DNA from: a virus
Virus record (IMG/VR): IMGVR_UViG_3300030329_004239
Coordinates: 1 to 22,860 of that record
Direction: 5' to 3' (one strand)
DNA length: 22,860 nt
How positions within the stretch are numbered: the first letter of the stretch is position 1; the number at the start of each line of letters is the position of its first letter. The notes under the pieces are model-generated. The model did not search any database. It saw nothing but the letters and a program-made list of their open reading frames with translations, and was not told the origin of the DNA. The translations under genes were made by a program, and so were the position numbers. Below, in pieces: positions 6,160 to 11,719 of the stretch.

Positions 6160-6175
6160 TATTATACTTATAATA
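6160..6175. promoter_or_regulatory. 16-bp AT palindrome containing a TATAAT box
   Basis: TATTATA-CT-TATAATA is an inverted repeat with 7-bp arms. It contains TATAAT at 6169-6174 on the plus strand and the same hexamer in mirror on the minus strand. No good -35 is present at 16-18 nt spacing, so it may be an operator for a dimeric regulator such as the AbrB-like protein, or an activator-dependent promoter. In AT-rich DNA such a palindrome could also arise by chance. Confidence 0.3.
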
Positions 6176-6337
6176 TGTTTAACTACATATTTAATACTGA
6201 CTAAAGAATAATCAACGCTGAATACAGTAGGGGATTATTTGGGGTGACCACAGCCGAGGTGTTTGGTTTTTATGCCGTGACACGGTGTTTCCTTATGACC
6301 AGTTCCATCTCTTTTGACACTCTTGCTTTTAACTTGT

Positions 6338-6397
6338 AGTGAGAGGTGGTAGCTAACTACTGTCTTAAATAGGGGAACAAGAACCTAGCCTCTCGCT
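6338..6397 (+). promoter_or_regulatory. 60-nt three-way-junction leader before the replication gene
   Basis: AGTGAGAGG (6338-6346) pairs with CCTCTCGCT (6389-6397) through nine pairs including one G-U. Inside are GGTAG-CTAA-CTACT (6348-6361) and TAGG-(10 nt)-CCTA (6370-6387). The helix ends seven bases before the AAAGGGGG ribosome site at 6404-6410 and the ATG at 6414. Hammerhead core bases, purine-riboswitch loops and tRNA T-loop features are absent, so it matches no class I recognise. An RNA regulating initiator translation is inferred. Confidence 0.4.
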
Positions 6398-6413
6398 TAC
6401 AGAAAGGGGGAAT

Positions 6414-7220
6414 ATGGAAATAAAATCAAGTTACTATGCAATTATACCAGCTATAGTTAGATACAACGAGAACATACCACCTAATGCTAAATTATTATAT
6501 GGAGAGATTACTGCTCTTTGTAATAAGAAGGGGTATTGCTACGCATCTAACAAATACTTTGCTAAGTTGTATAGTGTATCAAACAACACAGTATCTAATT
6601 GGGTATCTTCATTAGTATCAGAAGGCTTTATTAGAATCTTTGTTAATCAAGAAGACGGGAATCAACGTAAAATATGGTTAAGCTCTAAAGAGTTCCCAGT
6701 AGAGGGTCTACAAGAAAATTTGGATACCTCTCCAAAAAAACCTGTACAAAATAATACAAAGAATAATACAATTAATATTACACTAATACACACTATGTGG
6801 AATGATAAATTTAAAGGAACAAATGTTCCAACTATAATATCTATAAATGGTAATAGAAAAACTCACCTTATGAAAAGATTTAAAGAGAATAAATGGACTG
6901 TAGAGGATTGGGGTACATACTTAAATAAAATAAAGAAATCTAAATTCCTTATGGGAGAAGAAACAAGCTGGTCTGTAACATTTGATTGGGTTATAAATCC
7001 AACTAATATGACTAAGATTTTAGAAGGTAATTATGAAAAAGAAAATAAACAACCAACAAAGCCTAAACTACATTTCTCTGAATTTAAATTAGATGCTACT
7101 GGAAATGCTAGAATGGGATATTGTACTAAATGCAACACATCTGACTTTTATGACCAATTTAAAATAGCAGGCGAAGATAGTAGATGTTGCAATGCTGACT
7201 TAACACCAAATAGGAGATAA
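6414..7220 (+). CDS. Phage replication protein, O-like winged-helix initiator (268 aa)
   Basis: AAAGGGGG precedes the ATG. Residues 1-90 form a helix-turn-helix domain of the HTH_36/DnaD-like kind: YYAIIPAIVRYN, then PNAKLLYGEITAL, ASNKYFAKLY and SNNTVSNWVSSLVSEGFI. A Asn/Thr-rich linker (100-122) leads to a second domain with WSVTFDWVINPTNMTKILEGNY (186-207), a phrase typical of C-terminal domains of phage replication proteins that recruit helicase. A zinc knuckle follows, CTKC at 237-240 and CC at 258-259. This fits an origin-binding initiator. No helicase or polymerase lies in the window. Confidence 0.75.
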   Translation: MEIKSSYYAIIPAIVRYNENIPPNAKLLYGEITALCNKKGYCYASNKYFAKLYSVSNNTVSNWVSSLVSEGFIRIFVNQEDGNQRKIWLSSKEFPVEGLQENLDTSPKKPVQNNTKNNTINITLIHTMWNDKFKGTNVPTIISINGNRKTHLMKRFKENKWTVEDWGTYLNKIKKSKFLMGEETSWSVTFDWVINPTNMTKILEGNYEKENKQPTKPKLHFSEFKLDATGNARMGYCTKCNTSDFYDQFKIAGEDSRCCNADLTPNRR

Positions 7221-7222
7221 TA

Positions 7223-7615
7223 ATGAAAGATGCCGAAAAGCAAATACTAGATAAGATTAATTTAGAATGTAGATTATCATTGAAGGCTGACGAATATGAA
7301 TATAATAGATTTGATGCAGAGGATGAAAGATATATAGTAGAAATAAAAGATAGGCATAAGTTTTACAAAGACACTATGATAGAATTTGATAAGTATAGTT
7401 ATAATCTCGTATATTCACAAGTAGCTAATAAAGATTTTATATATGCCGTTAGGATGGAGTCTAATATATATATATTTAACTTGACAAAGAAAGATTGCTC
7501 TTATAATTGGGAGTGGAGAGATATGCCTAGACAAACAGAATTTGGGAATACTGAGAAGATTAAAAAATTAGTAGGCTTTTTAGATATAGAAAATAGTGTA
7601 AGGATTATAGGATGA
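7223..7615 (+). CDS. PD-(D/E)xK-like nuclease (130 aa)
   Basis: It starts two bases after the replication gene. Acidic residues D31/D34 precede a strand ending E40-I-K42 (YIVEIKDR), the E-x-K core of this superfamily, followed by TMIEFDKYSYNLVYSQ, a helix that in related phage proteins lines the active site, and a strand DFIYAVRM. The size is minimal for the fold. Phage proteins of this shape are seen as recombination or junction nucleases. It overlaps the RuvC-like gene as ATGA, so the two are made together. Assignment is by motif only. Confidence 0.55.
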   Translation: MKDAEKQILDKINLECRLSLKADEYEYNRFDAEDERYIVEIKDRHKFYKDTMIEFDKYSYNLVYSQVANKDFIYAVRMESNIYIFNLTKKDCSYNWEWRDMPRQTEFGNTEKIKKLVGFLDIENSVRIIG

Positions 7616-8169
7616 TTTATATAGGTGTAGACCCAGGGAAGAGTGGTGGCATCGCATTTATTGACGATGATAATAACCTTCAGTGCTTTAGGTTTCCAAA
7701 AGATTTAAGCACACTTATAACGGATATTAAAATAATTAGGAAAATTGATAAATGTGTCGCTAAATTGGAATTAGTACATAGTTTTCCGAATCAAGGAGTG
7801 AAAAGTACTTTTAGTTTCGGAGAAAATTATGGGATTTGGCAAGGCATATTATCTTCTTTAGATATAAAATATACTAAAGTAACGCCTAAAAAATGGATGT
7901 CTCATTATGGAGTGCTGCCTAAAGTTAAAAAAGATAGAAAGAATAAACTTAAAGAGATAGCACAGAAAGCATATCCAGATACAAGAATAACACTATATGT
8001 TGCTGATGCAATATTAATAGCCAAATACACAAAGGAGAAATATGAAGAGAGTAAAAATACCAGTAGAAGCAGTACACGAAATAAAAAAACTACAATATCA
8101 AATAGAACAAATAATGCTAGACCTAGAAACAAAATGTCAAAGGCTAAAAGTTCTAGAAGAAGAAAATAA
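7612..8169 (+). CDS. RuvC-like Holliday junction resolvase with unusual basic tail (185 aa)
   Basis: The RNase-H-fold signature is clear: YIGVDPGKSGGIAF with D7, E53 in AKLELVHSF, SFGENYGIWQGIL, VTPKKW, and YVADAILIAKY with D132. The fourth acidic residue usually found four positions earlier is not evident (Thr/Leu there). This enzyme class cuts four-way DNA junctions during replication and packaging. The natural domain ends near residue 142. The frame then runs on for about 41 residues that are Ser/Arg/Lys/Asn-rich (15 basic, 2 acidic), overlapping the next gene by 128 nt. Start at 7612 is an ATGA overlap. Confidence 0.8.
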   Translation: MIYIGVDPGKSGGIAFIDDDNNLQCFRFPKDLSTLITDIKIIRKIDKCVAKLELVHSFPNQGVKSTFSFGENYGIWQGILSSLDIKYTKVTPKKWMSHYGVLPKVKKDRKNKLKEIAQKAYPDTRITLYVADAILIAKYTKEKYEESKNTSRSSTRNKKTTISNRTNNARPRNKMSKAKSSRRRK

Positions 8170-8251
8170 AGAGTTAAAGTGTGATATTGAAAGTGTTATG
8201 TTAAATGGAATGTCTAGAAGGATTGCTGAAAAATATGACCACTGCAACTAA
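8042..8251 (+). CDS. Small coiled-coil protein inside the resolvase 3' end (69 aa)
   Basis: ATG at 8042 follows a strong AAAGGAG AAAT inside the resolvase gene. The product has Leu/Ile heptads and high Glu/Lys content (IKKLQYQIEQIMLDLE, then LEEENKELKCDIE), a convincing coiled coil. Its frame is +1 relative to the resolvase, over 128 nt. Which of the two proteins owns the overlap in the ancestral sense is unclear, but the heptads and ribosome site support this one. Function unknown. Confidence 0.6.
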   Translation: MKRVKIPVEAVHEIKKLQYQIEQIMLDLETKCQRLKVLEEENKELKCDIESVMLNGMSRRIAEKYDHCN

Positions 8252-8295
8252 CGCATCTATTCCAGAATGGACAAGTAGTTCTTCAGATTTGACGG

Positions 8296-8324
8296 GGGAC
8301 ACAAAAATTGAATTTTGGTATAAT
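8296..8324 (+). promoter_or_regulatory. Candidate sigma70-type promoter with extended -10
   Basis: GGGACA at 8296-8301 (4 of 6 to TTGACA), a 17-nt spacer, and TATAAT at 8319-8324 preceded by TGG, giving a TGnTATAAT extended -10. It lies in the only gap on this part of the arm, about 25 bases upstream of the next gene's ribosome site. Activity is not shown. Confidence 0.4.
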
Positions 8325-8352
8325 TACATTATCTTAACGAAACGAGGAAAAA

Positions 8353-8544
8353 ATGTTAGTAAACGAAGAAATATCTCAACTGAGAATAATGATTACTAAA
8401 CAAAATCAAAAAATAGAGCAGTTAAAGAAGATTAAAAATATAGCTATGATTGCTCTTGAGGCTATAGAAGAAACTGGACAAGATAATATTGCAGGATTGG
8501 CTATGTCAGAAATTGACACTATCCAAAAGTTTCCTAACGATTAA
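8353..8544 (+). CDS. Small helical protein (63 aa), last plus-strand gene
   Basis: CGAGGAAAAA precedes the ATG, and a candidate promoter lies just upstream. The first 30 residues form a charged coiled coil (ISQLRIMITKQNQKIEQLKK). The rest holds a helix rich in Ala, Met and Ile (IAMIALEAIEETG) and an acidic end. Its last 11 bases overlap the convergent metallopeptidase gene. Function unknown. Confidence 0.6.
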   Translation: MLVNEEISQLRIMITKQNQKIEQLKKIKNIAMIALEAIEETGQDNIAGLAMSEIDTIQKFPND

Positions 8545-8836
8545 CTAGGTCTAGTTTACCAGCCAAATACTCTCCCAAACCTAACTGGTTCAGCGAGTTA
8601 GCCAGAATCTGTGTCTTTCTTTCATCAAGGTCCACATCAATAGAAGAATCAATTGCGTGTAATATTTCGTGCAATAGAGCTTCTCCTAATTTAGATTTAG
8701 AACAATCTTTTTCAAGTTCAATAACCTGGAGGGAGTTATTAACTCTCCCCCAGATTTTGATATTATCAGATGTATGAAGGTCTTCTACCAGCTTAATTTG
8801 ATAGGTATGACCACAAATATCGACAAGTGCATCCAT
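8534..8836 (-). CDS. HExxH zinc metallopeptidase-like protein (100 aa)
   Basis: LLHEILHAID at 54-63 is the HExxH zinc site (His56, Glu57, His60), and LDERKTQILANSLNQLG downstream gives a candidate third ligand at Glu72, as in compact ImmA/IrrE- and SprT-like phage metallopeptidases. The N-terminal half is a beta sheet (KIWGRVNNSLQVIELE). It is the final gene of the late operon, starting in a TAATG overlap. Possible roles include cleaving a host regulator or virion protein, but the substrate is unknown. Confidence 0.75.
   Translation of the reverse strand: MDALVDICGHTYQIKLVEDLHTSDNIKIWGRVNNSLQVIELEKDCSKSKLGEALLHEILHAIDSSIDVDLDERKTQILANSLNQLGLGEYLAGKLDLVNR
8543..8556. repeat. Inverted repeat at the convergent gene junction
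   Basis: AACTAG-GT-CTAGTT is a perfect 6-bp inverted repeat starting on the stop codon of the plus-strand gene and lying inside the end of the convergent gene. Neither strand shows a U-run after it, so it is at best a weak terminator or a protein site. Confidence 0.25.
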
Positions 8837-8982
8837 TATTTCTTAAACTTATCAAAAATAGGTTTAAGTATCATATCGAAAATAACATCGTCTTTTTGAG
8901 ATGGACTAAGTTTTACAACTTTCTCTACTACATACATACCTAGTAGAATCCATTCCCAGTTGCTTGTTATGAATGACATCAT
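8836..8982 (-). CDS. Small protein with hydrophobic N-terminus (48 aa)
   Basis: ATGATG at 8982/8979 has AAGGAGAG six bases upstream; the first ATG is chosen. The product has SNWEWILLGMYVVEKVVKL, a short possibly membrane-associated helix, then SPSQKDDVIFDMIL and a basic end. This pattern recurs in phages next to lysis genes, from memory. It shares TAATG with the metallopeptidase. Function unknown. Confidence 0.65.
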   Translation of the reverse strand: MMSFITSNWEWILLGMYVVEKVVKLSPSQKDDVIFDMILKPIFDKFKK

Positions 8983-9167
8983 TTGAATCTCTCCTTGAGT
9001 TTATTTAGTTTACCTTTTGACTTTTTCAAAATAGCAATATCCTTTTCAATGTCTTCTATATATTGACCATATTTATTTATATTTTTTTGGATTTGCTTTA
9101 TCTGAACATCAAAACCTGTAGATTTTATTAAGATGTTTCCTAATATTTTTAAAATAGAGTTCTTCAT
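8979..9167 (-). CDS. Small coiled-coil protein (62 aa)
   Basis: It starts at the ATG at 9167 and its stop overlaps the next gene's ATGATG. It has a short N-terminal hydrophobic helix (ILKILGNILI) followed by a Lys/Ile/Glu-rich coiled coil (IQKNINKYGQYIEDIEKDI). This layout resembles small phage spanin or membrane-tethered proteins, but no lipobox or signal peptide is present. Its ribosome site is weak. Function unknown. Confidence 0.6.
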   Translation of the reverse strand: MKNSILKILGNILIKSTGFDVQIKQIQKNINKYGQYIEDIEKDIAILKKSKGKLNKLKERFK

Positions 9168-9189
9168 TTTGCAAGTTACAAACGTTCCA

Positions 9190-9300
9190 TTATACTATAA
9201 AAGGATTAAATAGTTCCATTAATCTATATAATGTAAACGCTAATGATAGTGCCAGAATAGGCACAACAATGTCGATGAATTTATTTATTCGTTTCCCCAT
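9190..9300 (-). CDS. Tiny membrane peptide (36 aa)
   Basis: ATG at 9300 lies inside the end of the upstream membrane gene (16-nt overlap) and fills an otherwise empty gap. The peptide has a basic N-terminus (MGKRINKF), then about 18 hydrophobic residues (DIVVPILALSLAFTLYRL) and a short tail, the shape of a single membrane helix. The ribosome site AAGAG is very close to the start, so translation is probably coupled. Support is moderate. Confidence 0.5.
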   Translation of the reverse strand: MGKRINKFIDIVVPILALSLAFTLYRLMELFNPFIV

Positions 9301-9470
9301 TCTCTTATTTTAAGATATAAAGTGACAAGCCCAATAATAATTCCTATCACTAAAGATACGAAACTTAATATTGGATTTAATACGCCTAAATAATGTATAA
9401 TTCCCGAACCCATACTTGTTGTTATTCCTATTTCTGGATATGCTGATAATGTATTTAATGTATCTCTCAT
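9285..9470 (-). CDS. Small membrane protein, holin candidate (61 aa)
   Basis: TAGGAA precedes the ATG, three bases after the upstream stop. Residues 20-54 contain GIIHYLGVLNPILSFVSLVIG then IIIGLVTLYLKIREW: one or two hydrophobic helices with a basic-aromatic end. Small proteins of this kind in phage late operons are often holins or holin-like. The lysozyme-like gene lies in the same operon about 2 kb upstream. Holin activity cannot be shown from sequence. Confidence 0.6.
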   Translation of the reverse strand: MRDTLNTLSAYPEIGITTSMGSGIIHYLGVLNPILSFVSLVIGIIIGLVTLYLKIREWGNE

Positions 9471-9473
9471 TTC

Positions 9474-9836
9474 CTATTTCTCTTTACAGTCATCCCATCT
9501 CTTCAAGTCAAGCATTTGTAATGGCTTTTCAATAAGATGGTCTTTTAGCTTATCGTTTTGGATTGACACTTTATTTCCACCCTTAACATAAGGTTTTCCT
9601 TTTGCACAACCCACTTCATAGACAAATAATATTGTCTTCCACATACCTACTCTTACAACTCTAGCAGGTCTTTCATCAAATATAATAACATCATCAGTAT
9701 TTAAGTCGTTACCAGCAAAAACTTTAATAGCTTCTATAGCTGATTCCATACTCTTTCTGCCAATTAAAAACAAGAATGCAGTTATGATTATCCAACCATA
9801 CTGTCCTAAAAGTGCCTCTATACTTTCCTTTTCCAT
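9474..9836 (-). CDS. Single-helix membrane protein with MscS-like beta domain (120 aa)
   Basis: Residues 11-25 (YGWIIITAFLFLIGR) form one membrane helix. The rest reads FAGNDLNTDDVIIFDERPARV, MWKTILFVYEVG, then GGNKVSIQNDKLKDHLIEKP. This order matches the cytoplasmic beta domain of MscS-family mechanosensitive channels: [GD-V] strand, [T-x-hydrophobic] strand, then [PN-x-L-x-x-x-I-x-N]. The usual three membrane helices and C-terminal alpha-beta part are missing. It could be a membrane-tethered remnant, a host-channel mimic, or an unrelated small fold. Neighbours are holin-like. Confidence 0.6.
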   Translation of the reverse strand: MEKESIEALLGQYGWIIITAFLFLIGRKSMESAIEAIKVFAGNDLNTDDVIIFDERPARVVRVGMWKTILFVYEVGCAKGKPYVKGGNKVSIQNDKLKDHLIEKPLQMLDLKRWDDCKEK

Positions 9837-9842
9837 TTACAC

Positions 9843-9950
9843 TCATCTCGTAAAAATTAACATTAGCAACATTATTACCTTGTCAAGTAGCCATAATAAT
9901 ATAAGAACAGAAAGTTTGTTTTCAATAATTTTTCTATCATTTGTTTCCAT
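9843..9950 (-). CDS. Tiny membrane peptide (35 aa)
   Basis: ATG at 9950 overlaps the end of the phosphoesterase gene by 14 nt, and its TGA at 9843-9845 lies just before the next gene's start. After a charged start (METNDRKIIENK) it has about 18 hydrophobic residues (LSVLILLWLLDKVIMLLM), a clear membrane segment. It fills what would be an empty 100-nt gap. The ribosome site is weak and coupling is likely. Confidence 0.5.
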   Translation of the reverse strand: METNDRKIIENKLSVLILLWLLDKVIMLLMLIFTR

Positions 9951-10719
9951 CTATCAGTTCGCCCCATACCGTGGTTCTACCTTTTATTATTTCAACTACC
10001 TCAACTTTAAAATCTCCATTATGAAAAAAATCTACAATTGCAAAAGCGTGATTCCAATTATGAAGATTTCCTTTTAACCACTTGTTTTTTTGAGAGGTCA
10101 TATCTTTTAAACATCCCATACTCCAGGCACTTTGAGTTCCACCTAATCCTGTTTCTGTGAATCTTTGTAGGTCGTGAGTATGGCCATACATAATATTCTC
10201 TTTAAAAGATGCTAAGTGTTTTTTAGCGTGGTGTATAGGAACATAGTTTCCGTGTGTAAAATTAAGTTTTCCTATCTTTAACTTGTCATCAGATATATAT
10301 TCCCAATATTCATATCCTCTTTTTTTTATATTTAAAGCATTTTCAGTTTTATACTGAGGGAGATATGGATGCTTGTCAACAAAATTATCTAACCATAATT
10401 CGTGATTACCTTGTATAAAATACCTCTTCTTACATTTAATTTTATCAAGGGACTTATCTATTATATCCATACCATCATTTACAGATTTAACCTCTTTGTC
10501 CAACATAGGAATTAAAACCTCTAATGGTGGTTTCTCCTTATTCTTCCAATAATGATTACTAAAGAGTTCCCACTCTCCAGTATCACCTAAATCTATATAA
10601 GTGTCTGGCTTTACAAGTTCTATAGCTTTACAAACAACATTTATTGCAGCATAATCTGCTATTGGAAAATGCTTATCTGGTGTAACTATAGCTCTTTGTT
10701 TAAGCCATTTAGGGTTCAT
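9937..10719 (-). CDS. Calcineurin-like metallophosphoesterase (260 aa)
   Basis: All five sequence blocks of the family are present: D15-x-H17 (PDKHF), G45-D46 (DLGDTGEW), N105-H106 (QGNHELW), H156 (NFTHGN) and GHTH with H180 and H182. These bind two metals and hydrolyse phosphoester bonds. Phage members are often annotated as phosphatases or DNA nucleases of the SbcD/Mre11-like superfamily, but the substrate here is unknown. It sits in the late operon between DUF2589-type genes and small membrane genes, which is not a typical DNA-repair position. The length is normal for a single domain. Confidence 0.88.
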   Translation of the reverse strand: MNPKWLKQRAIVTPDKHFPIADYAAINVVCKAIELVKPDTYIDLGDTGEWELFSNHYWKNKEKPPLEVLIPMLDKEVKSVNDGMDIIDKSLDKIKCKKRYFIQGNHELWLDNFVDKHPYLPQYKTENALNIKKRGYEYWEYISDDKLKIGKLNFTHGNYVPIHHAKKHLASFKENIMYGHTHDLQRFTETGLGGTQSAWSMGCLKDMTSQKNKWLKGNLHNWNHAFAIVDFFHNGDFKVEVVEIIKGRTTVWGELIDGNK

Positions 10720-10737
10720 CCCATAACTATCCTCCTA

Positions 10738-11190
10738 TCAAGGTATTTGTTTAATTAAATTATTGTTTAATCTAACAAGTCCTTCTGGTGGGTCAGTACT
10801 TTTAAAGGTAATTTCTAAATCAGCATAATTATTACGACAAGGTAAAATAGAAGCTCCCAAGTCTGCTCCTATTGCACCTGCATCTTCTTTTTTAAAGATA
10901 CCACCACCTAATCTAGACTTCCTTTTACCAAAATTATTCAACTTAACCTTTAGTTTCATTTTGACTTCAGACATCTGAATGGAGTTCTGAGGAGCTAATG
11001 TTTGTAATGGTACATTAACGTCTTCTCCATTAATAACCCATTTCATTTCTTTAGGAGTACCATCTTCATTTCTAAACTTACTTAAAGATTCTATATGTTG
11101 ATTCTCGGCTAAAGCATTAGCTTGAACTACTGCATCAGAAAGACTTTTAGTTAAGTGGTCTAAAAAATTACCTTTTTTGAATTTACCCAT
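10738..11190 (-). CDS. Divergent DUF2589-type paralogue (150 aa)
   Basis: It overlaps the upstream DUF2589 gene by 8 nt. It shares with it the same layout: an N-terminal Ala/Gln-rich helix (SDAVVQANALAENQ), V-x-VPL in EDVNVPLQTLAP, a strand pair EVKMKLKVKL, and an end with Asp/Pro-PEGL (STDPPEGLVRLNNNLIK). Residues 90-115 form a Gly-rich loop. The two look like products of an old duplication. The function of the family is unknown; in this operon a virion or membrane-associated role is possible. Confidence 0.65.
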   Translation of the reverse strand: MGKFKKGNFLDHLTKSLSDAVVQANALAENQHIESLSKFRNEDGTPKEMKWVINGEDVNVPLQTLAPQNSIQMSEVKMKLKVKLNNFGKRKSRLGGGIFKKEDAGAIGADLGASILPCRNNYADLEITFKSTDPPEGLVRLNNNLIKQIP

Positions 11191-11719
11191 TAGACGGTGT
11201 ACTGTCTTTTTGTTTGCCTATTGAATTGTTAAGCATATCTAACACTTTCATTAATCCTTCTGGTTTTTCTTGTTTACCTTTAACGGATATTGAGTATTTA
11301 GCAGATGAATCTGAACTTCTACTATTCTCACTATGATGCGATACTTTACCTTCAAACTTAGCACTCCAACAACCCCAACCTACTGATGCACTTGCAGTCG
11401 CACTAGAATCTGTTGATGATTTACTTGCCGATTGTGCTGATACTTCCATCTCAAATTCAACATCAATAGTATCTACGCATAGGCTAGGTATATTAATGAT
11501 TGATAATAATGGAACATCTAATGCAACACTTTCAGAACCATCTTCATATTTAAACGCAACCGACTTAGTATTCCCATCTTTATCCATACCCACTTCTTGT
11601 ATGAATGAAGCAGTTGTTGCTGCTAAAGATTTTTGACCATCAGATGCTGCTATGAGTGGTGCTGCTATTAAAGTTTCTATTGGTAAGCCAGTGAATTGAC
11701 TTGCTATTGAATCTGCCAT
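11183..11719 (-). CDS. DUF2589-type protein (178 aa)
   Basis: The start MADSIASQFTGLPIETLIAAP and helix DGQKSLAATTASFIQEVG, then DVPLLSIINIPSL, IDVEFEMEV, a Ser/Ala-rich stretch (about 95-145) and KPEGLMKVLDMLNNSI match the DUF2589 pattern I know from bacteria. The Ser-rich centre ends with SSRSSDSSAKYSISV-like spacing, a feature of the family. No function is established. It is flanked by a lysozyme-like gene and a shorter paralogue. Its ribosome site overlaps the end of the lysozyme-like gene. Confidence 0.75.
   Translation of the reverse strand: MADSIASQFTGLPIETLIAAPLIAASDGQKSLAATTASFIQEVGMDKDGNTKSVAFKYEDGSESVALDVPLLSIINIPSLCVDTIDVEFEMEVSAQSASKSSTDSSATASASVGWGCWSAKFEGKVSHHSENSRSSDSSAKYSISVKGKQEKPEGLMKVLDMLNNSIGKQKDSTPSNG

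Larger units (their letters stand above)
6105..6413 (+). other. 309-nt noncoding regulatory gap between recombination and replication genes
   Basis: This is the only long gene-free stretch on the plus arm. It is visibly less AT-rich than its surroundings around 6225-6320. It holds competing hairpins at 6109-6151, an AT palindrome at 6160-6175, the inverted repeat CCGTG-A-CACGG around 6274-6284, a consensus TTGACA at 6314-6319 without a good -10 box, and a 60-nt three-way-junction element at 6338-6397 before the next ribosome site. It may hold a promoter plus leader RNA, and an origin of replication is also possible next to the initiator-like gene. Confidence 0.5.

Noticed and set aside
6244-6339. 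A 31-codon GTG-started frame in the 309-nt gap
   Set aside because: The ribosome site is weakly placed and the frame crosses the GC-richer structured part of the gap. A leader peptide is possible but unsupported.
6314-6342. Consensus TTGACA as a -35 box
   Set aside because: At 16-18 nt spacing the -10 candidates (such as TAGTGA) match poorly, so a promoter was not called.
8205-8399. A 64-aa open frame between the coiled-coil gene and the last plus-strand gene
   Set aside because: It overlaps both neighbours, has a poor ribosome site for either ATG (8205, 8235), and its tail looks like out-of-frame reading of the next gene. The stretch is better explained by the candidate promoter at 8296-8324.
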